From NCBI GenBank assembly GCA_943368475.1, contig CALRLF020000007.1, positions 32,073 to 96,072 on the forward strand: a stretch of 64,000 bases of DNA, read 5' to 3'. The notes beneath the pieces were generated by a model that worked only from the letters and a program-made list of their open reading frames with translations, searched no databases and was not told the origin of the DNA. Of the stretch, positions 43,109-52,306 are shown piece by piece. Source of the DNA: UBA1930 sp943368475 (GTDB lineage Bacteria; Bacteroidota; Bacteroidia; Chitinophagales; Chitinophagaceae). Position numbers and translations under genes: made by a program. The stretch's first letter is position 1. Every line of letters starts with the position of its first letter.

Positions 43109-43570
43109 ATGGAACAGGAAAATAACTCAATTTTTAGTTTTGGTATTGATGATGTTGCTACAAGTCATTTAATTTCTATTGCAAAATGGAATAAATTTTT
43201 ATCTATTGTTAGTATTGTATTTTATGGGCTGGCAATTTTAGCAATTGTATTTGGGGGGTCTTTTTTTGTGAGTACAATAGCCACGTTAAGTAATTCAGGT
43301 ATTTCAAGTGGTGCAGAAATGGGTATTTTTTCAGGTGTATTAATCTTGTATGCAATTATTTTTGTTGTATTATTAATACCCAACTTTTTTCGATTAAATT
43401 TTTCGAATAAAATGGTAAAAGCGTTGGCAGCACAAGATCAGCAGTTGCTTAACGAATCTTTTGGGCATTTTAAAGCCTACAGCAAATTTTGGGGCATCTT
43501 AACAATAATTGGTATCTCGTTTTATGCACTGATGCTCATTTTTATTGTATTAGGAGCAATTATGAAATAA
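43109..43570 (+). CDS. DUF5362-like small membrane protein
   Basis: This 153-residue protein has four predicted transmembrane helices. The soluble stretch HLISIAKWNKFLSIVSIVFY before the first helix and FRLNFSNKMVKALAAQDQQLL between helices match the pattern of DUF5362 proteins of Bacteroidota, function unknown. ATG 43109 is chosen over 43079, as the conserved region starts after it. It is convergent with the RDD gene, with one base between stops. Confidence 0.65.
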   Translation: MEQENNSIFSFGIDDVATSHLISIAKWNKFLSIVSIVFYGLAILAIVFGGSFFVSTIATLSNSGISSGAEMGIFSGVLILYAIIFVVLLIPNFFRLNFSNKMVKALAAQDQQLLNESFGHFKAYSKFWGILTIIGISFYALMLIFIVLGAIMK

Positions 43571-43571
43571 G

Positions 43572-44357
43572 CTAATTTGTAGATAAATGATTGTAATCTT
43601 TTAACAGGATTTCCAAAAAATAAAGGGGATCCTGTTTTGATTCTATCTTTAAAGCAATCTGTATTTTTTGAGCAGTACGTTCCACCAAATCGGCATTATA
43701 TTTTTTTATAGAGCTATCGTAAATGTTTTTAATCATGTTTATATCCCGATCGCTTAATTGCATAACCTCAGGAAAAGTTGGTACATAGCTATCTTCAATA
43801 TCCATAAAAACAGTATCACTTAATGAGCCTGCATTTTTAGTACTGATTAGTAACGTACCTGCAGCAATATCTCCAATTCTTTGCCCCTTTTTGGTAAGTG
43901 CAACACAAAATACATCTGTTGTGGCAAGTGCAGCTACAAAGAAAAATTCGTTTATTATTTGCATTCCATAAACAAATAATAGAATAATCATTATAAACAT
44001 AATAAAGTCCGATATCCTCAACATCCATCTTATAATAAATTGGCTCATTGTTGCATTTCCACCAGTTTCATTAATCACTTTTATATGCATAATTTTTTTG
44101 CCAAGTGTTTGTCCTTGCATTAGTGATTCAGTAATTAAAGTATAGAGAGCTATCGGTAAAAAAGAAATCAACAAAACCCAATTGAAATCCTCACTCTTAT
44201 AAATACTTGGAATTATATCGTACAGTTTAAACATGCAATAGCCATAAATAATAAATAGTACAAAGTCTATTATCCATGCAATTAAACGTTTATGAAATGG
44301 AGCAGTAGTAAACTCCAAATCAATATTAATATTGGTCGCAATTTTTAGTAAACTCAT
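43572..44357 (-). CDS. RDD family membrane protein
   Basis: This 261-residue membrane protein contains an RDD domain (APFHKRLIAWIIDFVLFI, with Arg and Asp in the first helix, then GQTLGKKIMHIKVIN) spanning about four helices, followed by an 80-residue cytoplasmic helical tail. It is divergent from spoIIM-like gene 44472, and in other Bacteroidota and Actinobacteria RDD proteins accompany the same MoxR-DUF58 cluster, so it probably belongs to that system. ATG 44357 is used in preference to 44399. Confidence 0.87.
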   Translation of the reverse strand: MSLLKIATNINIDLEFTTAPFHKRLIAWIIDFVLFIIYGYCMFKLYDIIPSIYKSEDFNWVLLISFLPIALYTLITESLMQGQTLGKKIMHIKVINETGGNATMSQFIIRWMLRISDFIMFIMIILLFVYGMQIINEFFFVAALATTDVFCVALTKKGQRIGDIAAGTLLISTKNAGSLSDTVFMDIEDSYVPTFPEVMQLSDRDINMIKNIYDSSIKKYNADLVERTAQKIQIALKIESKQDPLYFLEILLKDYNHLSTN

Positions 44358-44471
44358 AATGTGAATAATAAAATTAGAGATGTCTTTTGTTAGTACCAAC
44401 AGTTTCTTTAATTTTCCATGTATTATTTTGCATTTTAATTCAAGAAACCGTTTTTAAATTATCCGAATTAG

Positions 44472-45431
44472 TTGAGAGAAGCCTTATTTATAAAGAAAAA
44501 TAAAGATCGTTGGACTGAAATTAGTCAATCGCCATCTGCCGATACAGATGAAATGGCTGCTGAGTTTATTCAGTTAACCGACGATTTAGGTTATGCAAAA
44601 ACATTTTACCCTTACAGTAGTGTAACTAAATTTTTAAACGCAGAAGCATCGAAGCGTTATTTGAATATTTATAAAAATAGGAGAGAAGAGAAAAATAAAC
44701 TCATCATATTTTTTAAATACGACGTACCATTTGCTGTTGCCAAGCATCATGCAGTATTGGGTATTTGTTTTGCTATTTTTTTATTCTTCTTTTTTGTTGG
44801 TTTTTATTCCGCAATGAAAGATGAACACTTTGTAAGAGAAATAATGGGGGATGGTTATGTAAATATGACTGAAAAAAACATAGCCGATGGTAATCCTTTT
44901 GGTGTTTATCAAAATGGCAATAGTGTTTTAATGTGGTTGGGCATTATGATTAACAATATCAGCGTTTCTTTTAGGTATTATATGGAAGGATTATTGTTTC
45001 CTTTTTTTACAGTTCAGGAATTAATTAGAGATGGCGTTATGGTTGGTTCTTTTGATTATATGTTTTATTCGAAAGGGTTAGGAGGTATGTTTATTTTAAC
45101 AGTAATGATACATGGAACACTCGAATTATCTGCCATAACCATTGCAGCAGCATCGGGTATAATATTGGGCAAAAGCTGGATTTTTCCGGGTACGCAAAAA
45201 AGATTGAATGCTTTTAAACATGGAGCAAAAGATGGTATTAAAATTCTTATTGGTTTAGTGCCCGTATTTATTGTAGCAGCCTTTTTTGAAGGCTTTGTAA
45301 CTCGTCACTATAAAATGCCAATATGGATTAGTATATCTATTTTATTAGCATCGCTTGTTTTTGTGATTGGTTATTTTGGCGTATATCCGATTATATTAAA
45401 ACGCAGATTAAAAAAAATGATGAATAGCTGA
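44472..45431 (+). CDS. stage II sporulation protein M-like (SpoIIM) membrane protein
   Basis: This 319-residue protein has an N-terminal cytoplasmic part (REALFIKKNKDRW) and about five to six transmembrane segments, matching the SpoIIM family. Nothing suggests sporulation; in non-sporulating bacteria these proteins are associated with MoxR ATPase clusters. The start is TTG at 44472, supported by conservation of the N-terminal segment. The next gene begins 2 bp after its stop. Confidence 0.85.
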   Translation: MREALFIKKNKDRWTEISQSPSADTDEMAAEFIQLTDDLGYAKTFYPYSSVTKFLNAEASKRYLNIYKNRREEKNKLIIFFKYDVPFAVAKHHAVLGICFAIFLFFFFVGFYSAMKDEHFVREIMGDGYVNMTEKNIADGNPFGVYQNGNSVLMWLGIMINNISVSFRYYMEGLLFPFFTVQELIRDGVMVGSFDYMFYSKGLGGMFILTVMIHGTLELSAITIAAASGIILGKSWIFPGTQKRLNAFKHGAKDGIKILIGLVPVFIVAAFFEGFVTRHYKMPIWISISILLASLVFVIGYFGVYPIILKRRLKKMMNS

Positions 45432-45433
45432 TT

Positions 45434-46258
45434 ATGTTACAAAGACTCCTGAAAAAAATACTATGTATTTGTTTTTGTACACTCATTTTTTTGGGGGAGA
45501 AGCTGCATGCACAAACTTCAATAGATACAGCAACCGAAGAAGTGATAGCTCCAGTTGAAGAATATGTTGATTCAATAGCGGAAGTTGAAAGTTCTACAAA
45601 AGAAAAATTTAAAGGAGATTTTACACCAATTGATACTAGTAAAATAATTAGCATTACAAAAGGTAGTATAAGTTTAAAAGATACTATTCAATCTTTAAAA
45701 AATAGCGATGATTATTGGTACGCAGATGGTGTAGAAGAAAAAAAAGAAATTGTAAAACAACAGCCAAGTGGTTTTTGGAAGTGGCTGGCAACTATATTAA
45801 ATAGTCAAGTGTTTAGGGTGATTGCATGGATATTAATAATTGGTATTTTGGTATTTATAATTATTGCTTTTTTAAGAAGCAATGGAATAGGTTTATTTAC
45901 ATCAAGAGCTCGAAAAATTGAACCATCTTCTACCGATGCAGAAATATCGGATAATATTTTCGAGATTGATTTTGATGCAGCAATTGCTCAAAGTATTGCC
46001 AGTGAAAATTTTCGGTTGGCAACTCGTTTATTGTTTTTAAGATTACTTAAAGGTCTTTCTAACAAAAACATTATCGCATATGCACCTGATAAAACCAATT
46101 TCGATTATCTATTTGCTTTAAGTAGCACTGCTGTTTACACTGATTTTGCTGCTGTAGTGAAAAATTATGAGTATGTGTGGTATGGCGATTTTACAGTAAG
46201 TAATCAGCAATTTATTGGTATAAAAAACCAGTTCGATAAACTACGACAATATTTATAA
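45434..46258 (+). CDS. DUF4129 domain membrane protein
   Basis: This 274-residue protein has a signal peptide or anchor (about 8-26), a periplasmic segment, one transmembrane helix (about 127-150) and a cytoplasmic C-terminal domain. That domain contains NFRLATRLLFLRLLKGL, DKTNFDYLFAL and NYEYVWYGDF, matching DUF4129. In operons with MoxR and DUF58 proteins it is thought to act in the envelope, but the function is unknown. It lies between the SpoIIM-like and DUF4350 genes. Confidence 0.85.
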   Translation: MLQRLLKKILCICFCTLIFLGEKLHAQTSIDTATEEVIAPVEEYVDSIAEVESSTKEKFKGDFTPIDTSKIISITKGSISLKDTIQSLKNSDDYWYADGVEEKKEIVKQQPSGFWKWLATILNSQVFRVIAWILIIGILVFIIIAFLRSNGIGLFTSRARKIEPSSTDAEISDNIFEIDFDAAIAQSIASENFRLATRLLFLRLLKGLSNKNIIAYAPDKTNFDYLFALSSTAVYTDFAAVVKNYEYVWYGDFTVSNQQFIGIKNQFDKLRQYL

Positions 46259-46266
46259 AAATAGTT

Positions 46267-47484
46267 TTGAAAAAAAATCTACCATATATTTTATTGATAC
46301 TGCTAGCTGTAATAGCAGCTTTGTTGCTTTTTGGTAGAAAGCAGCCTAAAGTATTGGATAAAAGGGTGAGTTTAAATAAAAAATATACTCATCCTTATGG
46401 CACAAAAGTATTCTTCGATATGTTGCCAAATTTACTATCAGGGGTTAAGGTAGGCGTAAATAAAAGATCGCCTGAAGATTGGTTTTATGGTAACGAAGAA
46501 GAAATTGATAGTACATTATTTGTAGTGGTAACTCAGCATTTTAATCCAACTAAAACAGAAATGTTGTTGTTGGATAGATTTGCTAAAAAAGGCAACCAAC
46601 TTTTAATTGTAAGTTCAAAGTTCAATAAAATTGCCTCCACTTATTTTGATGTAGAACTAGAAAACACCAACTTTATTTATTACGAAAATTATACCGATTC
46701 TCCATCATTGCTTTTACGAAAACCATTGTTTACAAAAGACACAACTTATACTTATCCTGGTTTTACTTTTGATACATATTTTAATAATGTAAATAAAGAG
46801 AACTTGCAAATGATTGGAACAACAAAAATTGGGATACCTAACTTTTTAAAGGCATCAGTTGGTGATGGGGCATTCTTAATACATTGCAATCCATTTGTTT
46901 TTTCAAACTATTTTATTTTGCACAAAAACAATAGAGATTATTTAGAAAAAACATTTGCATTAATTCCTTCATCTATAAAAAAAGTTGTTTGGGATGAGTA
47001 CTATGTTTATAAGTTAGAAGAGAATGAAAAGCCAAAGGAACCATCTCCATTAAGGGTTCTATTAAGTATTCCTGCATTTAAGTGGGCTTTTTGGTTGGCA
47101 GTAGCTTTGTTAACAGTGTATTTACTGTTGAACATAAAACGTAAACAACGCTTTATTCCAGAGATAGCAATACCTAAAAATGAATCGTTGGAGTTTGTAA
47201 AAACTATTGGTAGATTATACTTTGAAAAACAAGACCATATTAATCTTGCTCGAAAAATGTGTGCTTATTTTTTAGAGCATATTCGCAGCAAATATTTTAT
47301 TAATACCTCTGCATTGAATGATGATTTTATTGAAAAATTAACTGGTAAATCGGGCTGTGCTGAAGTTGAAATTAGACAACTGGTTCAGAGTATTAAAGAG
47401 ATACAATTAGAATATTCTATAACACAGGAACAATTAACTGATTACTATAAACAATTTAATCACTTCTATAAAAATACCATCTAA
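46267..47484 (+). CDS. DUF4350-type membrane protein
   Basis: This 405-residue protein has an N-terminal helix (about 5-22), a periplasmic alpha/beta domain that looks like a DUF4350 fold (SLNKKYTHPYGTKVFFDML and RFAKKGNQLLIVSS), a second transmembrane helix (about 275-293) and a cytoplasmic helical tail. The start is TTG at 46267, 8 bp after the previous stop. Its stop overlaps the moxR-like start in TAATG, so translation is coupled. Confidence 0.78.
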   Translation: MKKNLPYILLILLAVIAALLLFGRKQPKVLDKRVSLNKKYTHPYGTKVFFDMLPNLLSGVKVGVNKRSPEDWFYGNEEEIDSTLFVVVTQHFNPTKTEMLLLDRFAKKGNQLLIVSSKFNKIASTYFDVELENTNFIYYENYTDSPSLLLRKPLFTKDTTYTYPGFTFDTYFNNVNKENLQMIGTTKIGIPNFLKASVGDGAFLIHCNPFVFSNYFILHKNNRDYLEKTFALIPSSIKKVVWDEYYVYKLEENEKPKEPSPLRVLLSIPAFKWAFWLAVALLTVYLLLNIKRKQRFIPEIAIPKNESLEFVKTIGRLYFEKQDHINLARKMCAYFLEHIRSKYFINTSALNDDFIEKLTGKSGCAEVEIRQLVQSIKEIQLEYSITQEQLTDYYKQFNHFYKNTI

Positions 47485-48461
47485 TGGAAGAAAATATATT
47501 TGAACAAAGAACCGATTTAAGTCTTCTTAGCAATGCTGTGCATGCGATAAACAATGAAATTAAAAAAGTAATTGTTGGTCAAGATGATATGGTGAAAATG
47601 ATTATTTCAGCCATACTAGCCGATGGTCATGTAATTATAGAAGGTGCACCAGGTGTTGCAAAAACACTTACGGCAAGATTGGTAGCTAAAAGTATAGACG
47701 TACATTTTAGCAGAATTCAGTTTACCCCTGATTTAATGCCAAGTGATGTATTGGGTACATCAATCTATAATCCAAGAGATTCACGTTTCGAGTTTAAACG
47801 TGGTCCTGTTTTTTCGAATATTGTTTTGATAGATGAAATTAATAGAGCCCCAGCAAAAACTCAAGCTGCATTGTTTGAAATTATGGAAGAGAGGCAAGTA
47901 ACAATGGATGGGCAAACTTATACTATGGAACCTCCTTTTATGGTTATTGCAACACAAAATCCAATTGAGTACGAAGGAACCTATCGTTTGCCTGAAGCTC
48001 AATTAGATCGTTTTCTATTTAAAATAAATGTACCTTATCCAAATGAAGAACAAGAGTTTAAAATTTTAACTCGTTTTCATGAATTGGGTAATGCTCAGGT
48101 CTTGTCTAATATTTCTGCTGTACTAACAGCCCAACAAATTAAAGAGGTGAGACAGTTAGTTAAGAATATTATTATAGAAGAAAAATTGTTACAGTTTATT
48201 GCCAAATTAATTGTAACCACCCGTAATCATAAATCTATATTCTTAGGAGCATCTCCCAGAGCTTCTCTAGCAATTATGAATGCTGCAAAAGCAGTTGCAG
48301 GAATGAGTGGTAGAGATTTTGTAATACCAGATGATATTGTGTATGTAACACCTTATGTTTTGCGTCATCGAATTTTGTTAACGCCCGAAAAAGAAATGGA
48401 AGGTATTACAACCGACGATGTAATTCAACAAGTAATTCATTCTTTAGAAATTCCAAGATAG
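47484..48461 (+). CDS. MoxR family AAA+ ATPase
   Basis: This 325-residue protein has Walker A GAPGVAKT (54-61), Walker B IVLIDE (113-118) followed by INRAPAKTQAALFEIMEE (sensor/arginine-finger region) and ATQNPIEYEGTYRLPEAQLDRF. MoxR ATPases act as chaperones that activate partner proteins with von Willebrand-like or DUF58 domains. Here the DUF58 gene follows directly, sharing one base (TAGTG). Confidence 0.95.
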   Translation: MEENIFEQRTDLSLLSNAVHAINNEIKKVIVGQDDMVKMIISAILADGHVIIEGAPGVAKTLTARLVAKSIDVHFSRIQFTPDLMPSDVLGTSIYNPRDSRFEFKRGPVFSNIVLIDEINRAPAKTQAALFEIMEERQVTMDGQTYTMEPPFMVIATQNPIEYEGTYRLPEAQLDRFLFKINVPYPNEEQEFKILTRFHELGNAQVLSNISAVLTAQQIKEVRQLVKNIIIEEKLLQFIAKLIVTTRNHKSIFLGASPRASLAIMNAAKAVAGMSGRDFVIPDDIVYVTPYVLRHRILLTPEKEMEGITTDDVIQQVIHSLEIPR

Positions 48462-49807
48462 TGCAAGCCAAGTTAATATCATTATACCAGTCTTTTTACC
48501 TAACTAAAAGAACTTATTTAGCAGCAACAGCTATTATTCTGTTGTTTGCCTTGTCGTTTTTTATCAACTTTCTTTTTGTATTGGCTCAAAGTGCATTGGT
48601 TTTATTATTGTTGGTTATTTTGTTAGATACTATTTTAATGTATGTTAAACGAAAAGCATTGTTGGCTGGAAGAATTTGTTTGCCACGTTTTAGTAATGGA
48701 GATGAGAATGCGGTGCAACTTCAATTTTACAATAATTATGGATTTGTAATTGAACTCAAAGTGATTGATGAATTGCCTATTCAGTTTCAAGAGAGAAACT
48801 GGATAAAAGAATTAAAAATTCAAAAGGAAGAAAAGAAAATACTGAACTACGCATTACGTCCTGTGCAAAGAGGAGAATATTTTTTTGGAAAAATTTTAGC
48901 TTTTGCAACTTCTCCATTACAATTGGTACAAAGAAGATTTAGTTTTCCTGCTGATGAAAAAGTATTGGTATATCCTTCTTATGTACAAATGAGAAAATAT
49001 AGCCTACATGCAATAGGAAATCAGTTGAATGAAGCTGGAAATAAACGATTGAGAAAACTGGGAAACAGTGTTGAGTTTGAACAAATCAAAGAGTATGTAA
49101 GAGGAGACGATTACAGAACAGTAAACTGGAAGGCAACAGCCAGAAACAATCGTTTAATGGTAAATACTTATGTTGATGAAAAAAGTCAGCAGGTATATTG
49201 CTTAGTAGATAAAAGTAGAAATATGCAAATGCCTTTTGATGGCATGAGTTTACTGGATTATGCAATTAATGCAACACTTGTTATAACCAATGTTGCCTTG
49301 CATAAACAAGATAAAGCTGGGCTAATAACTTTTGCCGAAAAGATGAATACTTTTTTACCAGCCAATAGAACAAATGTTCAAATGGAAGCCGTTCTTGAAA
49401 CTTTGCATAAAGAGCAAACCAATTTTTTTGATGCTGATTATGAGGCTTTGTATGCATTGGTAAGAAATAAAATTAAACAGCGAAGTTTATTGGTTTTGTT
49501 TACCAACTTCGAATCGCAATATGCTTTAGAAAGACAATTGCCCTATCTTAAAAAAATAGCCCACCATCATTTATTGCTTGTTGTTTTATTTGAAAATACA
49601 GAGATTAAAACAATGCTACAATCAACGGCTGCAAACACAGAAGAAATTTATATGCAGGTAATTGCTGAAAAGTTTTCTTACGAGAAAAGGCTTATTGTAA
49701 AAGAGTTACAAAAAAATGGCATTCTTACATTGTTAACTACTCCCGAAAATCTTACGGTTAATGCCGTAAATAAATATTTAGAAATAAAATCGAGGCAGGC
49801 TATATAA
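48461..49807 (+). CDS. DUF58 domain membrane protein
   Basis: This 448-residue protein has two N-terminal transmembrane helices (about 18-60) and a cytoplasmic part with the DUF58 signature FEQIKEYVRGDDYRTVNWKA and a VWA-like fold (VYCLVDKSRNM). The start is GTG at 48461, overlapping the moxR stop. The operon SpoIIM - DUF4129 - DUF4350 - MoxR - DUF58 matches a conserved cluster often called BatA-like or MoxR-associated; the biological output is unknown. Confidence 0.9.
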   Translation: MQAKLISLYQSFYLTKRTYLAATAIILLFALSFFINFLFVLAQSALVLLLLVILLDTILMYVKRKALLAGRICLPRFSNGDENAVQLQFYNNYGFVIELKVIDELPIQFQERNWIKELKIQKEEKKILNYALRPVQRGEYFFGKILAFATSPLQLVQRRFSFPADEKVLVYPSYVQMRKYSLHAIGNQLNEAGNKRLRKLGNSVEFEQIKEYVRGDDYRTVNWKATARNNRLMVNTYVDEKSQQVYCLVDKSRNMQMPFDGMSLLDYAINATLVITNVALHKQDKAGLITFAEKMNTFLPANRTNVQMEAVLETLHKEQTNFFDADYEALYALVRNKIKQRSLLVLFTNFESQYALERQLPYLKKIAHHHLLLVVLFENTEIKTMLQSTAANTEEIYMQVIAEKFSYEKRLIVKELQKNGILTLLTTPENLTVNAVNKYLEIKSRQAI

Positions 49808-49837
49808 ACTGAGGTATAGAGTATCCAACATCTTTCT

Positions 49838-49845
49838 TACTTTCG
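49838..49845 (+). promoter_or_regulatory. -7-like promoter box TACTTTCG of truB
   Basis: A variant -7 box lying 6 nt before the truB ATG, in the 44-bp gap after the DUF58 gene. It is identical to the box before the exonuclease gene at 12989-12996. Confidence 0.45.
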
Positions 49846-49851
49846 CCACTT

Positions 49852-50568
49852 ATGCAGCCATTACAATATTACGCAGATGGACAGGTTATTTTGTTTGATA
49901 AACCTTTAAAGTGGACGAGTTTCGATATCGTTAAAAAAGTACGCATTTTAACCAAAGTAAAAAAAGTTGGTCATGCTGGCACTTTAGACCCATTAGCAAC
50001 GGGCTTGTTAATCATTTGTACTGGTAAGTTTACTAAAAAGATTAATGAGTACATGGGCATGGAAAAAGAGTATACGGGTACTTTTACATTGGGCTCAACT
50101 ACATCTACCTATGATTTAGAAAAAGAACCAGAAAATTTTAAAGATACTGCTCATCTAACGCCTGAAGATATACATGCTGCAACACAACAGTTTATTGGTG
50201 ACATACTACAAATGCCTCCACAACATTCGGCTATTAAAAAAGATGGTAAGCGTTTATATGAGTCTGCAAGACTAGGTATTGAAGTGAAAGTAGATCCACG
50301 TCCTGTTACTATAAAGGAGTTTATGATTACAAAAATCGAAATGCCTGTTGTGCATTTTAAAGTTGTTTGTAGCACTGGAACTTATATTAGAAGTCTAGCA
50401 AACGATTTTGGAGAAGCTTTAGGCGTTGGAGCACATATGAGCAGTTTACGAAGAACAAGAATTGGTATTTTTAATGTAGATGATGCCTATAATTTAGATT
50501 CTTTTGAAGCTAAAGTTCAACAAATGAGAGCAGAACAATCTTCTAATGCTTCTTTGATTGTTGATTAA
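49852..50568 (+). CDS. truB: tRNA pseudouridine(55) synthase
   Basis: This 238-residue protein matches TruB, which forms pseudouridine at position 55 of tRNA. It has VILFDKPLKWTSFD, GHAGTLDPLATGLL with the catalytic Asp46, the PQHSAIKKDGKRLYE motif and CSTGTYIRSLANDFG. The C-terminal PUA domain is very short or absent, as in many Bacteroidota. The mRNA may start within a few bases of the ATG. The GT39-like gene follows after 3 bp. Confidence 0.95.
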   Translation: MQPLQYYADGQVILFDKPLKWTSFDIVKKVRILTKVKKVGHAGTLDPLATGLLIICTGKFTKKINEYMGMEKEYTGTFTLGSTTSTYDLEKEPENFKDTAHLTPEDIHAATQQFIGDILQMPPQHSAIKKDGKRLYESARLGIEVKVDPRPVTIKEFMITKIEMPVVHFKVVCSTGTYIRSLANDFGEALGVGAHMSSLRRTRIGIFNVDDAYNLDSFEAKVQQMRAEQSSNASLIVD

Positions 50569-50571
50569 ATT

Positions 50572-52146
50572 ATGATGCACATAAAAGAAATAGCTGAACG
50601 TAAACCTACTCTTTTTTTGCTGATCTTATTGGCAATACATACCCTATTTACTTTAGTGTATGTTCAACAACAGCCTTTAACCAACGACGAATCTGATTAT
50701 ATAGAATATGCCAAACGTTGGGTTAAAGGACAACCTGATAAAGTTTATGATGTAGATGATAGTAAAACACCAATCATTGCAATTGCTTGGTTGCCTAGAG
50801 CTATTAAGCAAATTATAAAACCCGATTTGCAACTAAACGATTGGGGTAGATCTGATCAGTTAATGGGTAGATACGTAATGATACTTTTTTTTGTATTGGT
50901 ATTTATTTACTTGTATTGGTTTAGTAAAGCATTCTATGGTAATAATGGTTGGTTGTTGCCAATTATATTGCTGTTAATCGATCCATTGTTTATGGCTTTT
51001 TCGCCAATCGTAACCAGCGATATTGCAAGTGTTTTTGTTTTATTGGCTTCTTGTTATCATTACTATAAATTTTGCTCAACTAAATCTTATAAACAATTTT
51101 TGCTTGCAGCTTTTTTTACAGGCTTGGCTTTAGTTACAAAATCAAGCATGGTGTTTTTACCTTTTATTTTTTTAATAATTTATGGTATTCGATTTTTTAC
51201 AAAGCAAGTATTCGTAAAATCAAGCAAATGGGTATTGGTGTATGGTTTTGTGTTTGTTTGTATAGTTTGGTTGGTAGTTAATGTGAGTTTTTATTTTCAT
51301 CATTCATTTAATAGTTGGGGAAGTATTGAATTGAAAAGTACTTCCATGAAGAAGTTAATGCAAACTTTTTCTTTTTTAAAACCATTACCAACTTTATTGC
51401 CAGAGCCATTTATAAAAGGTTTCGATTTGTTACAATACCACAAAGAGGTGGGCTCATTCATTCCCAATTTACCCTATAAAGGAGTATTTATTTTAAATCA
51501 AAAATTTAATACTGGAGTTTGGTATTACTATTTTGTGACAGCTTTTTTTAAGTTTACCATCGGATTTATTTTATTGGCAGTTTGTGCTTTGTTTGTTGGA
51601 TTAAAATCTTTTAAGCTTCAAGCATTTAGCAATAAATATATTTTTATTGTTGTGCCATTTTTGGTGTATGGTTGTATGCTCACTTTTGTAAATCCTTTTC
51701 AACAAGGAATTAGGCATGCTATGATTTTGCTTCCTTTTGTTTTTTTAGCTATTGGTTATTTGCCTGCTTATTTCTCCAATAAGTTTAAAAAAGGTAAATG
51801 GGTAATTTGGGGGCTGGTGTTGTATGCATTGATTTCAGCAGCAAGTTTTTATCCAGATATTATGCCTTATACCAATGAGTTCTTAAAAGATAAATCAAAA
51901 TTATTTAACTATTTAGCCGAATATAATTATCGTCCAAGCGATATTCCAAGGGATGTACAACCCTTCATACAAAAAAATCCCGATTATATAATAGCACCAA
52001 ATAAACCTGAGAAAGGTAAATTTATAATCCCAGGTGCTTTTGTTTACAATTCAACTTATGAAGTATATAGTAACTATGCTTGGTTAAAAAAATACCAACC
52101 CGTTGGACATTACAGGTATGTTTTTTTGTTGTATGATGTTAAGTAA
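50572..52146 (+). CDS. GT39/ArnT-like membrane glycosyltransferase
   Basis: This 524-residue polytopic membrane protein has about ten to twelve helices and the luminal/periplasmic acidic motif TNDESDYIEYAKRW after the first helix, as in PMT/ArnT-type (GT-C) glycosyltransferases that use polyprenyl-phosphate sugar donors. The acceptor is unknown: a protein, lipid A or polysaccharide. It may use the product of a GT2 enzyme like that at 13874. The start could also be ATG 50575. It probably shares the truB promoter. Confidence 0.78.
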   Translation: MMHIKEIAERKPTLFLLILLAIHTLFTLVYVQQQPLTNDESDYIEYAKRWVKGQPDKVYDVDDSKTPIIAIAWLPRAIKQIIKPDLQLNDWGRSDQLMGRYVMILFFVLVFIYLYWFSKAFYGNNGWLLPIILLLIDPLFMAFSPIVTSDIASVFVLLASCYHYYKFCSTKSYKQFLLAAFFTGLALVTKSSMVFLPFIFLIIYGIRFFTKQVFVKSSKWVLVYGFVFVCIVWLVVNVSFYFHHSFNSWGSIELKSTSMKKLMQTFSFLKPLPTLLPEPFIKGFDLLQYHKEVGSFIPNLPYKGVFILNQKFNTGVWYYYFVTAFFKFTIGFILLAVCALFVGLKSFKLQAFSNKYIFIVVPFLVYGCMLTFVNPFQQGIRHAMILLPFVFLAIGYLPAYFSNKFKKGKWVIWGLVLYALISAASFYPDIMPYTNEFLKDKSKLFNYLAEYNYRPSDIPRDVQPFIQKNPDYIIAPNKPEKGKFIIPGAFVYNSTYEVYSNYAWLKKYQPVGHYRYVFLLYDVK

Positions 52147-52276
52147 CAGGCATTCTTTTCAATTTTTTATAATTCAATATTTAGGTTAAAAAAGATTTTT
52201 TTTTCTCATTTACAGTAGGGGTTAGTGAATAAATTATTATCTAAATTTAATCCGCATTTGGTATAGTTATACAACC

Positions 52277-52284
52277 TAACTTTG
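52277..52284 (+). promoter_or_regulatory. promoter of the TonB-dependent receptor gene (-7 TAACTTTG, -33 TTTG at 52257)
   Basis: An exact -7 box with a TTTG 20 nt upstream (52257-52260), the expected arrangement for the Bacteroidota primary sigma factor, 22 nt before the ATG at 52307. Confidence 0.6.
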
Positions 52285-52306
52285 CAGACTGGATTAAAAT
52301 TAATTT

